Numbered from the stretch's first letter, positions 1 to 12,110 are shown. The stretch: 64,000 nucleotides of DNA from Hymenoscyphus infarciens (GCA_001414345.1 LLCB01000008.1:186001-250000); one strand, 5' to 3'. The notes: generated by a model not told the origin, from the letters alone. Translations and numbers: made by a program.

Positions 1-568
1 AAGCTACCTAAATAGTATCTATATACTAAGATCTAGAAGATCTCAATAAAATAATAAAGATAAGTAAGACTTCTTAAATATAGACTAGATACGGTTAGTT
101 ATATAAGCTTTAGAAGTAGAAAATCGAAGTATAAAGGATCGGCTAGCTAAGCTAGAAAAGAGAGTAAGCAAGCTTATATTTTAAAGTTAATAACTTACTT
201 TACCTCTAAACCCTCTTTAATCTAACCCTCTTTTAAACCTTTGTTTAAACTAACCTTTGCTTTTATACCCCTTTTAGCTATAGATAGCTACCTCTAATAC
301 CTTCTAATATTCTCTCTCTACCTAACATAGTACTAAAGCCCTTTTAAATACCCTTTAACCTTAACGAAAAAGTAAGATAACTAAAAAGATTAAACCTTTA
401 AATAATAGTATTTTACTTATATACTAATAATAGAAGATATTAGTATACGATAGACTCTCTATAAATGCCGATTATTATAACTCCTCTCTAACCTAAAAAG
501 CTCTTATTTAGAGTACGACAACTAGACTAGCTAGGAACTACCTAGAGCCTAGATATAAGTTAGAGTTA
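1..568 (+). mobile_element. Left half of a retroelement gag relic interrupted by the Gypsy element
   Basis: AT-rich, RIP-decayed sequence. From about 430 to 568 a plus-strand frame reads with stops only at TAA/TAG, and it continues in the same frame after the Gypsy insertion at 8671. The join at the duplicated AGTTA gives LARNYLEPRY on the left and, across the target site, KLELDLVFKD. This resembles the capsid-like region of fungal retrotransposon gag proteins. The frame continuity is seen directly; the gag assignment rests on recalled similarity. Bases 1-430 are too degraded for me to identify. Confidence 0.5.
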
Positions 569-1064
569 TGTAACAGCACGAAATATACACAACTACAGTA
601 GAGGCATATAAGAGTGCGTATGACAGAATAACGTGTATAGATACTAGGCTCTAATATAGAAGAAAATAATAACTATCCCTCTACTATATCGAATATAAAC
701 GTCTATATATAAGAAGGTCGGAAGCTTCTAAGTTCCGATAATAATAATAACCGAATCCTGTCTAATATAGCTAATACTAAATAATAAGAGCTAAAAAGCT
801 AAATATATAACCTCTAATCCTTTAAAAAGCTAAATATATAACATCTAGACCTTAATCTCTTCTATATATAAATGTTAGATATTAATACCTTTAGTACTTT
901 ACTTATATAAGTATTAGTTATTCGTAATCTTAGCTAAAGGAATATTAGAGGTATTAGCACTACTTAGGGGTATTAGCAGTTTCGCGAATACTAATAATTC
1001 TGGATAGTGCTATTATATAATAATCTAGCTATTATATAATAATCTAGGATAGTATACTATTATA
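569..1064 (-). repeat. 3' LTR of the Gypsy element (left copy)
   Basis: 496 bp, same length as the right copy and alignable end to end. It is heavily C-to-T and G-to-A mutated: its outer end reads TGTAACAGCACG, and its inner end reads AGTATACTATTATA where the right copy has GGCATGCCATCACA. It is the 3' LTR because the coding strand is minus. Confidence 0.92.
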
Positions 1065-1639
1065 TCCCCCTTCCTTTAAAAAGACTCGTCCTAAGTCTTC
1101 GGTTAGTAATCGACATAGTATTAGATTAATCGGAGTATTATTTATCTTTTTATTATAAAGAATGTAAGTTATCTTACTATTATAGTATCTAGTGGTCGAG
1201 GTAGAGTCAGTAGCTAGTAGTATTATTGTTTAAGAGCTAATTACTCTTTGTTTACTACTATATACTATATAATAATAGGATATAAACGGAAGAGAAGCTG
1301 ATAATTAACTGGTAGATAGAAAGCAGTACGCTACTATAGAGTTATCGTGTTCTTACTATTATTATATATTATAATAGTAATTATTAAGTAATAAATAACA
1401 ATTATAAAGCAATAGCTATTATTATAAGTAGTATATTAGTAGGCGACTTTTCCCCGATTTTAACTTCTCTTCTTCTTTTCTTTTTATCTAAATAATATAT
1501 AAATAGTAAGAATACCTTCTAATTAGGTATATTCTTATATACTAACTTATCTCCTAGAATATATATACTATATATATATATATAAAAGTAAGTTCTTCTC
1601 TCCTTAATTAGACCTAATTTAAGGCTAATCTAATATAGT

Positions 1640-2400
1640 AAAATGCCTCTTCTATGTCCTCTTAGTATGCTTCTAGCTACTTACTAAGTCTACTATGTTT
1701 AGTATCTTTAGGTAAAATCTTAGAATAGAGATTATATATACACTTTTAAGAAGCTAAAGTTAAAGAAGTATAGGTACTATATAGAGTAGAATACTATATA
1801 CATCCTAGTAAGTTTAATTCTAAATATATACTAAATCTGTTCTAACTTAGGTAGTTGCTGTAGTTTGTTAAGAAGGAGTTTAGTAAGCTTTAAGATAAGA
1901 AGGAGAAGGGAGAGGTTAAGAAGGCTACTAAGGCCTTAGATAAGGTATTAGTCGTTACTAGTATAGAGGTACTAAAGAATAGTTTAGAGGTATAGTTCGC
2001 CCTCTTAGAAGAGACTTAGACGCTTTACACTAAGGTTGCTATAAGTACCTCTTACTTATTAAAGGGGTTTTAGTTACTAATATTTAATAGTCCTTACGCT
2101 ATACTATAGAGAGTAGGACCTCTATCTAAACCTAGGTTTAGGTCCTCTTCGAGGCCTACCTAAAGAGTTTATAGGCGTCTCTTCTAAAGCTAGTTATAGA
2201 AGGTCGCTAAGGTAAGAAGCGTCCTTATAAGAAGGAGGTGGTAGAGGAAGAGCTAATTCGGGCTCCTTACGCTTAGGAGGGTAGGAAGGAGGATAATAAG
2301 TTAGAGGAAGGAGAGGCTATAGCCTAGAAAGGGTTAGTAGGCCTTGTTTTAGTAGTGACTTAGTCTTAGTTCTTTACTTTATTAACTTCGACTATTTTTA
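1640..2400 (+). pseudogene. Antisense coding relic in the 3' region of the Gypsy element
   Basis: Between pol (minus strand) and the 3' LTR lies a plus-strand frame of about 250 codons, interrupted almost only by TAA/TAG, which RIP makes from CAA/CAG. It is Lys/Glu/Leu-rich (for example KEFSKLQDKKEKGE with Q for a stop, then KKATKALDK), which suggests a coiled coil. A second frame after an apparent indel near 2150-2200 gives a basic patch (GKKRPYKKE) and an acidic tail. I do not recognise the protein. Some Ty3/Gypsy elements carry an additional ORF at this place, sometimes antisense, and this could be one. It could instead be a fragment of another transposon caught inside the element. Confidence 0.45.
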
Positions 2401-2899
2401 CTAGTTAGTGTTTTATCTTAGGTTTTTATTATAAGTTCCTTATTAAGAGTAACTAGAATTAGAGGGTATTAATAGAGTTTTATAAATTAACTCTTTTACC
2501 TAATTCTTATCTAATTCCTATATATTAAGCTATTTAGAGAGGTGTCGGAGTAGTCCTAGCTCTTCTAGATATTTAGTATAAAAGTCTCTTAAATAATATA
2601 GTAAACCCTAAAAATTATTTATAAAATACTAAGTAAGATCTGAATTATATCTGATCTATTTTACTTAATACTATAGCTGTCTTCTAAAAAGTCTACTACT
2701 AAGTATTTCTTATACTTCCTATTCTTATATACCTTTAATAATATCTAGTAGAGGCTCTAGAGCCTCTTATCCTAGTAAAGGGGTGTTTAGGTCCTTTAAA
2801 AGTATATTAGAGGTAAAAATATTATAAATTAATAATCCTTTTAGAAGTTTTAGCCTATAGAAGTGTCTTACATAATCTAGTATTTTAAAAGGTCCTATC

Positions 2900-5800
2900 T
2901 ACTATTTAGTAAGCTTTTAGCTAAGACGATTTATCTTAAGATTCTTAGTAGATAAGTAGACTTTATCTCTAACGTCCTAGTTAATAGCTCTTTAATATTA
3001 ATTTATACTATCCTCTATTCTTTTCTAAGCCTTACCTATATTATCTTTAGCTATTCCCTAAGTAGAGTATATATGTTAGGCTACTTTTACTACCTTATTA
3101 TAGTTAAGACGTTTCTAGAGAATAGACGTCTTTAGTATATTCTAGTCCTACAAAGTCCTTAGGTCGAGTCTAAACTTAAGCTAATAAGGGGTTATACTAA
3201 TAGATAAGTATAGAAGTGTTATTTATACTCTATCTATTAAAGGGATTAATTCGCTCTAGTTATCTTAATAGTAGGTTATAAAGGGCCTTAGTCTCTAATC
3301 GATATATCGGTTTATTATCTCTATCTATCTATCTATTTATTTATAGTAAGTAGTACTAAGCTTAAGCTTAATACTAATTATTTAATAAAATTTAGTCTAA
3401 AATAATAATATAAATTAAGGTCCTTAATTAGACGTAATTAATTTAAGATAGTAACTAAAATAGTAAATCTATTAAATAAAGAGTTTAGCTAAGCTTTTAG
3501 CGTCTATAGTCGAGTAGTAGGGTATTAATACCGAATCCTTTCTAAGTTGGTCAATAAACACTAGTATAGTATTAAATCTGTGTTTATCTTTTAAGAATAA
3601 TTTAAAGTTTATATATAAATATTATATAAGATAGTTAAGTATAGGTAGAGGGTAAAGAAAGCCTTATTACTTAGTTTATTAAGGATAGGAGTATTTATAA
3701 GCTTAATAATTTCCTACGTACCTCTTATAGTCTAAAAACATTCTAGCCCAGTAGTAGTATTATACTAATAACTAGTATATCTTTTTTGTACTTAGGTAAG
3801 TACTAGATACTTAGTTATAGACTTCTCTAATTAGCTTTATATAAAGTTTAGTATTCCTTTAAATATAAAGTCGATTCTTAAAGAGGAGTAAATTATCTAG
3901 TAAGATAGAGTATCTATTTAGAAGTTTATAACGTTCTTTTTAAAAGGAGTGTAGGTTATCTTCTTTTAACTTTTAAATTATGTTTAAACTTAACTTTAGA
4001 ATAATATCTATTATATTAAGAGATATAGACTATTCTTATAAAAAGATCTAAGCAAGTTCAACGTTAATTTAGGGGTCTAACCGATTAGGTCCTAAGAGGG
4101 TATAAGAGTAGCTATCTAATTTAGCTCGATCATAGGTTTTTAAGTCTTATTTACGTTAGGTTAATATATCTGCTTTTTAATTACTCTTCTTAAACGTAAA
4201 TTAGATCTAAAAGTTAAAGTCTAATAAGAACTCTATTTATTAGACTTACTTAGCTATAAGTAGCTTAGTTATTATAAAGTATTCTAATAATCTATAGTCT
4301 AAATATATATTAATATGCTTCTAATATAATATAAGTTTAAGACGCTATTTCTTAAAAGCTTCTATAATAGTAGATAGTTCTTTGTTATAGATCTTCTAAT
4401 TTAATTTATAGCTGACTAGGACGTGTAAGTAGAACCTAATAGAGTACTAAAGGCTATTATATTATTATAAGAATATACCTGCTATTACTCTTTCTAAAGA
4501 GTCTATTTCTACCTTTATATTATAATTAAGGTCGAAGTAGTATAAGGTTTATATAGTAAGTAGCTAGGTCTTTAGCACTTTAAAGGCTTTATTATATTTA
4601 GGTGTCTATAGAAACAGCTCTATAAGACGTATTATCGTAGTTAGAGGTTTAGTAATTTTAGTATAACCTTTAATAAATTATCTATAGAATCTTATAAACC
4701 CTAGGTAAGACTTTACACCTATTATAGTATTAGGTTAGACCTAGTTTTATAAAAGCTCTACTTTTTCTAGGTTAACTTTAAGTCCTTTTATAGTTAAGAT
4801 AAATCCTAAGTATTTAACTCTAGTAATACTAAATTCACTTTTCTTAATATCTACCTAAAGTCCTACTTCTTAGAGCCGATTTAGAACCTTCCTAACCTAT
4901 TCCTTATATTCTTTAATAGTATTTAAATAAATTAAAATGTTATCTAAGTAGATAATATAAAAGTTATCTAGATAGTTAATTAAGACGTTGTTTATATAAT
5001 ATTAATAAGTAGTAGAGCTATTATAAAGTCTAAAAGGGAGGACCTTATATTTATATATACTATACCTAGTTCTAAACGTGGTTATCTCTTTTAAGTTAGG
5101 GTCTATTTAGATTTAATAGAAAGCTTATCTAATATCTAATTTAGTAAAGATTTTAGCTATCCTTATTCTAAAAAGGAGCTTATTAATATAAGGGATTAGA
5201 TAGGGATCGTTTTAGGTTAGAGCGTTTAGCTTCCTATAATTAATATAGAACTGTAACTTATTACTATTAGCCTTTTTAACAAAGAGTATAAAAGAGGCGA
5301 AAGAGCTATTACTATTAATAATAAACCCCTTATCCAGGTTCTTCATAAGATACTCTTTTATAGCTTTAAGCTCTATAGTTAACTATCAATAGAGAGGCGA
5401 AAAGGAGTTAGAAAGTAGCTTATTTAAAGTAATCTTATAATCGTATTCGTAGTAAGAAGAAAGCTTATTAGAAGCTACTTTTAAGAACACGTCTTTATAG
5501 AATAAGTAACACTTTAGAAGTCGGGCTTATATTAGAGCCCTTATCTTATTATTATCTTAGAGAGGGGCTAATCTCTCGTCGATAACCTAATCTAGCTTAT
5601 AGAGGCTTATTATATAAAACTCTAAATTAGGCTGTTTTATATTATAATATATTACGTTAGCGCTTATTTTATAGATAAAAGAGTATAGAGTCTAGCCTTT
5701 CAAGGCTATACTAGTAGTTCATAGGAGCTTTAGACTAAAGTCAGATATTAAAATTTTAAAAGGTATTATTATAGACAAAAATAATAACTTGATAATATTT

Positions 5801-6300
5801 ATAAGTCTACCTTTTTTACATCTTTCTTATTACTAGATAGTATATTCCCTTCGATTTACATCTAACTAGTAATTTAAAAAGGGTTTCTAATTCTAGCTAG
5901 AAAGAGAAAGTAAAATTTCCTTACTATAGTAGAGAGTTAAGAGGTATTTAGCTAGCTAAATAATCTAGCTCTTTAAAAGGTTAAGAAGGACTTTAAAGTA
6001 GTTTAACTATTTATTACTAATAATTAGGTCTTACTATCTAAGGTCTAAGATAATAAAGGAGTAGTTAAGGATATAACGTTTATTAATATTTAGATATAGT
6101 TATATAAACTAATTTACCTAGCTTTTAGTACTATTATTATATCTATAAATAGACACTATATATAGTAATCTCTAAATCTTTAAACCTATCAACTTTAATA
6201 AGTATAAAGCTAGGAGCTGATTTAGAAATAGGTACCTATTTACTCCTATATCTACTAAAGCTTATATTTTAATACCGTATCCCTATATACTAAGAGTAGT
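2900..6300 (-). pseudogene. pol: Gypsy pol relic (protease, reverse transcriptase, RNase H, integrase region)
   Basis: On the minus strand the reverse transcriptase core is readable through RIP stops. LPFRLYNSSTTY (from LPFGL.NAPSTFQ) lies near 5030, and IIYLDNILIYLN (the YxDDILIYS box, with Asp turned to Asn by RIP) is encoded near 4933-4955. This is the classic Ty3/Gypsy RT signature. RNase H and integrase should lie further left (about 4500 down to 2900), but I placed those by the usual domain order and did not find clean motifs for them. Many in-frame stops mean no protein can be made. Confidence 0.8.
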
Positions 6301-6399
6301 ATTTATAAGGAATTGTTTTCCTTCTATAAGCTTAGAAAGGTTAAGTCTAGATAGATTACATTTATATAAGCCTAGGAAGGTATTTTTACTTAGGCCTCT

Positions 6400-7820
6400 T
6401 CGTTTTCCTCTTAACTTAGGTTAAAGTTAGAGTACTCTTTAAGTAGTTATTCTTCTTTAGGTTAATTATCCTCCTCTATCTCGTTAATACTAGGTAGATT
6501 AAGATAGTTAGGCTTAATATACCTAGGTTTCCTATAATTATAACACTTTATACTAGTAGGGAGTCGGTCTATAGACGAAGTCTTTAATCTTTTACTAGTA
6601 GAAGGGGGTCTAGGAGATTAAGAAGTTTTTTAAGAAGTAGTATAAAGTCTACGTAAAGGTAGTAAGGGTTTTATCAAGGAACTAGATAAGGTTCGGTTAG
6701 TGTTAGGCTTTTAGTAAGACGAGCTTATTATAATAGGTTTTTTAGTACTTATTATACTAGTTATATATAACTCGATGTTATAGCGCTGTTCCTTATCTAT
6801 AAATAATAGGTCTCTTACTATCTTATTAAAGTTAGTATTTTAGTACCTCTTACTATTAACTAATTAGGTTTAGAGCTAAGGTGTAAGTTTATCCTATATA
6901 TAGTAGAACTTATCTTACTTAGATACTTCTCTAAGTATTACTATACTTAAAAAGCAACTTTTAAATTCTATAAAACTTTCTCTTATATAACCCTTCTATC
7001 CTATTTAAAGAGACTAAAAAGCGTTCTAGGTATCCTCCTTCTTATAACCTATTAGATAGTAGGTATTAAGAAGCTTAATTATCTCTTTATAGTCTTTAAA
7101 TACTATTTTACTTATATTAGACTTATATTAGAGCTCTAAGTAGTTCTAGGCGAGTTTTATTATCATCCCCTAAATAAGGGCTTTATAAGTTAAAGGTGTT
7201 TAATAATAGTTAGTATTTATATAGAGTCGATTATATATTAATATTCTCTATTACTTATATATAGATAAAACGCTGTTATCTAAAAGTTTAATTTTTTCTA
7301 TAATCTTACTTTTAATAGGTTAAAGGGCTTTCAAGGTGCTTTCAGGTTATAGGTATAGAGTAGGTTATAGTATAGGTTATTCTGAGAAAGAAATATTAGA
7401 GGTAGGGTCTTACCTATAATAGCGGTTTAAAGAGGCAGAAGGAGGTATTTATATAGGTTAGATCGAACTTAGACTTTAGTTATTATTTAGGAGTTATTAA
7501 CTAATTTATTATACTAGGTCTAATAATTAAGTAATCTAATCATCTTACTCTAAAATTCTCTATTCTTTTTCTTAATCCTTAGTCTCTATAGCTTAGATCA
7601 TATCCTATATCTCGTCTATATTAGAGAAGTCCTGTTAATCTCTCTAGCTTCTAGGCGCTAGGCCTTTACCTTTATTATTCTTAGGTTTCTTACCGTTCTT
7701 AGATATACGGTACCAAGTTAAGGACCTTTTAGTAGAGGCTTAACTTTATTCCCTAAGAGAGCGCTCTACACTTAAGAGCAGAGCTTAGAAGGGACTAGGG
7801 GTCGCTCCAGATTCTAACAT
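6400..7820 (-). pseudogene. gag: Gypsy gag relic
   Basis: A minus-strand ATG at 7818-7820 opens MLESGATPSPF, followed by a Ser/Lys-rich stretch readable through RIP stops (SKNGKKPKNNKGKGLAPRS if indels are ignored). It lies next to the 5' LTR, where gag belongs. The downstream capsid and zinc-knuckle regions are too decayed for motif-level claims. Confidence 0.55.
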
Positions 7821-8174
7821 ATTAAATATTAAATCGGAGGAGGAGGGGAGGGGTAGGATTAGATTTAGAAGCCTTCTAGATAACTATTATAAGTCAGCTT
7901 ATTTACTAAATCTAGGGTTATTAGAACTCTCAGGAAATACTTAGCGTATTCTAATCCCTTAACGTATAAAATACAATTTTCACCAGCTATCTATATAAAT
8001 ACTAAACCCTAGTATTACTAGCTATCTAGAAGATCTCTAAAATCCCAGCTATTTAAAGATATATCATTATAGTCTAATTAGAGGCCGAATCAAAATCGAA
8101 ATAAAAAAAGCAATAATAAGCTTAAAAGAGATATTATAAAGGCTGTTACTAGTAAAGAAGAGTTATTATTTTTA

Positions 8175-8670
8175 TATAATAGCACGAAATACATATAACT
8201 ATAGTAGAGGCATATAGGAGTACGTATAATAGAATAACGTATATAGATACTAGGCTCTAATACAAAAGAAAACAATAACTATCCCTCTACTATACTAAAC
8301 ATAAACGTCTATATATAAGAAGGTTAGAAGCTTCTAAGTTCCAACAACAATAATAACCGAATCCTACCTAATATAGCTAATACTAAATAATAAGAGCCGA
8401 AAAGCTAAATATACAACCTCTAATCCTTCAGAAAGCTAAACATATAACATCTAAACCTTAATCCCTTCTATATATAAATATCAGACATTAATACCTTCAA
8501 CACTTCGCTCACATAAGTATCGGTCATTCGTAATCTCGGCCAAAGGGGTATCAGGGGTATCGGCACTACTCAGGGGTATCGGCAGTTTCGCGAATGCCGA
8601 CAATTCCAGATGGTACTGTCACATAATAATCCAGCTGTCACATGATAATCCAGGATGGCATGCCATCACA
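8175..8670 (-). repeat. 5' LTR of the Gypsy element (right copy)
   Basis: 496 bp, ending GGCATGCCATCACA just before the AGTTA duplication. The outer 240 bp (about 8430-8670) keep many C and G bases at positions that are T or A in the left copy, so this segment is far less RIP-mutated than its partner. The inner half is decayed like the rest of the element. Confidence 0.92.
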
Positions 8671-9275
8671 AGTTAGACCTTGTTTTTAAAGATTAAGAAG
8701 ACATAGTTACTCTTTTAGATACCTACTTTTTAACTAGTTATAAAATAGAGGACGCTTAGAACGCTTTCGTAGCTTTAAAGATAGGAGGAGAAGAAGATAA
8801 TACTAAAGAAACTTTTACTGATTTTAAGAGTTGCTTTTCAAGTATAGCTATACTTAGAAGTATACTAGAATTAGAATAGTTCTTTTAAATATAGGATAAG
8901 ATTACACTATAGCTTTAAAACTTAGCTACTTTAAGAAAGAGATAATAGAACTATAACTTTATTAAAATAGTAGCTAATCTTTTAGCTTTAGATAAGAAGA
9001 TATACTAAAATATAGAGTTATATACTTTAGTTTAAAACACCTCTCTCTCCTTATCCGATTTAGCTTAGAACTCTCTACGATCTAACAGCGGATCTTCTAC
9101 TACTTCTAAAGAAGTGGAATTAGAATTAGAAGATAATAAATAAGTTTTTAAGTACTTAAAAGGAATAAGGCGGCCTATAAGCCTAAGTAATACAGTTTCT
9201 ACAATAGTACTAATAAATGTTATACTTAAAACTATACCTTTTATTATCTAGATACTTAGATAGTATTTTCAACAT
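8671..9275 (+). mobile_element. Right half of the interrupted retroelement gag relic
   Basis: Continues the frame broken at 568: DLVFKD, EDIVTLLDTYFLTSYKIEDA, NAFVALKIGG, then FTDFKSCFSSIAIL and later DKKIYQNIELYTL with stops read as Gln. Near 9190-9235 a change of frame reads YSFYNSTNKCYT, which could be a CCHC-type knuckle with Cys turned to Tyr by RIP. The arrangement fits a retroelement gag on the plus strand. I could not tell whether the parent is Gypsy or Copia. Confidence 0.5.
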
Positions 9276-10356
9276 TTAGTAATAAACTTATTTAACTAGC
9301 TGAAACTCCTCCTTTTATTATCTTAAACATCGGATAGCATTTTTTAATATTTAGTAATAACTTCGTTTTTAACTAGCTAAAACTCCTTCTTTTGTTATTC
9401 TAAACTTCGGATAGTATTTTCAACTTCGACAAACTTCGGTAATAACTCTTTTGTTTTAACTAGCTGAAACTCTACTAACTCTAGCATAGAGTCTTTTCTT
9501 ACTTTTATTACTTTTTTACTTCTAGTAGGCTAGAAGTCCTCTTTTTTATTTAAATTCGACTTAGATACGAATTAGTACGCTCTTGAAAGGATAGTAACCT
9601 CTTAGCTAAGTTATTACTATCTATAACATTATCGACTTTTCGTTTCTAACTTTACTCTAAGTCCTCGCTAACCTTAGTTTTAGATAAACTTATACTCTTT
9701 TTTTATTTTTAAATTCTTTGAATTAGATATGAATTAGTATACTCTTAAAGTAAACTCTTAGCTAAGACATTACTATTACTTATAACGTTACCTCTTAATA
9801 TTTGCTTCTAACTCTCCTCTAAATTCGCTTCTAACTTTATTTTAAACTTTTTTAGACTTATACTCTTTTTTTATTCGAATTTGAATTAGATATAAATTAG
9901 TATACTCTTAAAGTAAGCTCTTAACTAAGTTATTACTACCTTTTAACTAAACGACTTTTAACTCTACTTTAAACTTTTAAATTTAACTTTTAAACTTTTT
10001 TCTGATTTTACTTTAAACTTTTAAACTTTTTAAACTTTAAACTTTCTCTAACCTACTAGATAGATTAGACTATACTCTTTTAGTAGATGCGAATACTTAC
10101 TTTTAATATTAAAAGATTAGAAACGAAGTCTCTTTATAAGTATCTATAGTTATAATTTAGAACCTATCTTAATATCTTACTTATAATAATTTTAATAAAT
10201 AAAGTATCTACGAACTCGGGTTAGCTACGATTTAGACTCTAATCTACCTTTTTGCTTATAATAAATATAATAAATATAATACTTACACTATTCTAATTTA
10301 GCTCTAAACGATAAGAGAGAGAAGACTTAGAACGAGTCTTTTTTAAAAGAGAGGGA
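9276..10356. repeat. RIP-decayed region with two families of imperfect tandem repeats
   Basis: No gene seen. Around 9285-9475 a unit of about 80-95 bp (CTAGCTGAAACTCCT..., CGGATAGCATTTT...) occurs about three times. Around 9550-9945 a unit of roughly 190-200 bp occurs two to three times, marked by GAATTAGTA(T/C)(A/G)CTCTT and TAGCTAAG(T/A)(T/C)ATTACTA. The repeats differ mainly by C/T and A/G changes. They may derive from the interrupted retroelement. Confidence 0.5.
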
Positions 10357-10707
10357 TATAATAGTATACTATTCTATATAACCGATATTACGTGGTATAT
10401 GCCGTATATATTAGCTTTTAGTAGTTGTTATTATACATTGTCTAATTTAGGAAGATTACGTACGTCTAGGCTTTCGGACGTACTTCGTAGGGTTCGGGCT
10501 TTTATATTTACCGACGTATGTCGTTATTTAGTTTCGTACCTCTTTTTATTATCTAAACCTCTTATATATAGTAGCCTACTCTCCTAGAGTTAGAAAAGGC
10601 TAGTTATTGTTTTCTTCTATATTAGTACCTAGTATCTATATACGTTATTCTATTATACGTACTCCTATATACCTCTACTATAGTTGTGTATATTTCGTGC
10701 TATTATA
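10357..10707 (-). repeat. Divergent LTR of the same Gypsy family
   Basis: Starts TATAATAGTATACTATTC and ends TTTCGTGCTATTATA, matching both termini of the 569-8670 LTR in the same orientation. The last 120 bp (GTACCTAGTATCTATATACG... to the end) align closely, but the middle (about 10,390-10,580) is different and GC-richer. I saw no convincing target duplication, so it may be a rearranged or truncated element rather than a clean solo LTR. Confidence 0.6.
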
Positions 10708-10838
10708 CTATTTTTTAATAAAGGGCTTAGATAATATAATTATTAAGTTCTACTTTAGCTTAACTTAATAATTTACGATTTACGATTTGTGATTTGCGAT
10801 TTAGTTGATTCTAACTTTTTAGTATATCTAGGACGCTC
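10708..10838 (-). mobile_element. Terminal fragment of a mariner-type element
   Basis: This stretch is the reverse complement of the left 130 bp of the TA-flanked element at 39,336-40,110: AATAAAGGGCTTAGATAATA, then the ACGATTTACGATTTGTGATT series, then the terminal TAGTATATCTAGGACGCTC followed by TA at 10,839-10,840. Only one end is present; the inner side abuts the divergent LTR. Confidence 0.65.
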
Positions 10839-10840
10839 TA

Positions 10841-12110
10841 CTAGAAGCTCTCTTTTATAAAGTAATCTACTTTATATTTTAGTTGAAAAATAATAGTAAT
10901 TAAATACTTTTATCTCTAAAATAATCGTAAATACCTAGAATGTTCTTTAAAGTACTTAAAAAGCGACTACGCTATCTCTTAAATAATATCTCTTAAAATA
11001 AAGACTAGTCTAGTTAGAAAAGAGAGAGATTTAGATTCGTTTATACTTTTTTACTATAGTAATTAACACTTTTATCCTCTAAATTACTTATAAAGTAATA
11101 GTTTTATCTTTTAGATAATATTACTTAAGAATAAGAGTATTCTAGTTAGAAAAGAGAGTGCTTTAAGTTAGTTATTATTCTCTGTTTTTTTGCTATATTA
11201 CACTATCTGTTTTTTTTTTAAAGTAAATTAAAGCTAGTATCTTGAGATTATAAGCTTATATAGTATCTACTACTTTTAGTTAAAAGATAGAGAGATTATT
11301 TAGGAGATAGAATAGTTACTATTTAAATTAATTTAGAGGATATTCTAGGTATTTACGATTATTTCGAGAACAAAAGTGTTAATTACTATTTAGTTAAAAG
11401 TACTAAATAGGACTAAGTTTTTAGTAGATTCTATTATATAGTATAGCACTTCTACTAAAATATTATAGAATAATATCTAAACCGTTTCTATTCTCTCTAC
11501 TAGATATAGAAAGAAAAGTAGAAGAGATAGATATATTAAAGACTAGAAATAGAATATAATAGGCTAGGAGCACTTAAAAGAGAGAGTATAATAAGTAAGA
11601 ATAGCTATGAAGGTAAGGAAAGGTATTAATAGGAAGCTTTTAGAAGAATAGGAAATCTAAAACGCTGACTCTATATATAGCCTTGTAGCCTTGTAGTAGA
11701 ACTATAGAACTATTCAATGATATATTTAGGTGAGTGAGCACTCAAGTCCCATCTATCCTATCTACTAGAATTCCTAGTGCCTCGCCCCCTCGCTATATAA
11801 GAATTGGTAAATTACGTCTTAGATTACCTACCTATTTATCTAACACTCGCTCGCTCGCATATTCATTCTCCTTCCTTTCTATATTTTTTTAAACTAGACT
11901 AGGGAATGGAATGGAATGACCACCAAGTACCATTCATCCAGGATCCTTTTGTGTACTCGTAGATAAACAATCTCGTCTCCATTCGAGGGACAAACCCCCC
12001 CCCCCAAAAAAAACAAGAGCCCCCTCTTGTGATTTGTGGCGGGTTTGGTTGGGTAGGTGGGTAGGTAGGTAGGTAGGTAGGTAGGTAGGGTAGGTAGGGT
12101 AGGTAGCGTC
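10841..12110. repeat. Inverted-repeat relic, then transition to normal composition with microsatellites
   Basis: Arms at 10,891-10,941 and 11,341-11,392 are inverted copies (TAGTAATTAA.ACTTTT, AATAATCGTAAATACCTAG), with another copy of the outer arm near 11,050 and a duplicated internal piece containing CTAGTTAGAAAAGAGAG. This looks like a RIP-decayed MITE of about 500 bp. From about 11,700 base composition normalises. Poly-C followed by poly-A lies at 11,995-12,013, and a (GGTA)n microsatellite at about 12,050-12,106. No gene seen. Confidence 0.55.

Larger units (their letters stand above)
569..8670 (-). mobile_element. Complete, RIP-inactivated Ty3/Gypsy LTR retrotransposon
   Basis: Two 496-bp direct repeats (569-1064 and 8175-8670) bound an internal region of about 7.1 kb. 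The element is flanked by the 5-bp duplication AGTTA (564-568 and 8671-8675). Coding is on the minus strand: gag begins near 7820, reverse transcriptase motifs lie near 4930-5060, and the 5' LTR is the right one. In element orientation the LTR runs TGTGATGG...TGTTACA, giving TG..CA ends. The pol and gag frames are full of TAA/TAG/TGA codons replacing Gln, Trp or Arg codons, as RIP produces, so the element is dead. It is inserted in the gag frame of another retroelement. It is longer than a bare gag-pol Gypsy element, and an antisense frame fills the extra 3' space. Confidence 0.92.

Noticed and set aside
8090..8275. 61-codon minus-strand ORF at the inner end of the 5' LTR
   Set aside because: AT-rich chance frame straddling the LTR boundary of a RIP-decayed element.
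9276..9945. CRISPR-like spacing of repeats
   Set aside because: Fungal nuclear DNA; units are long, imperfect tandem repeats differing by RIP-type changes, not short direct repeats with unique spacers.
10399..10587. 62-codon plus-strand ORF
   Set aside because: It lies wholly inside the divergent LTR; no evidence of coding.
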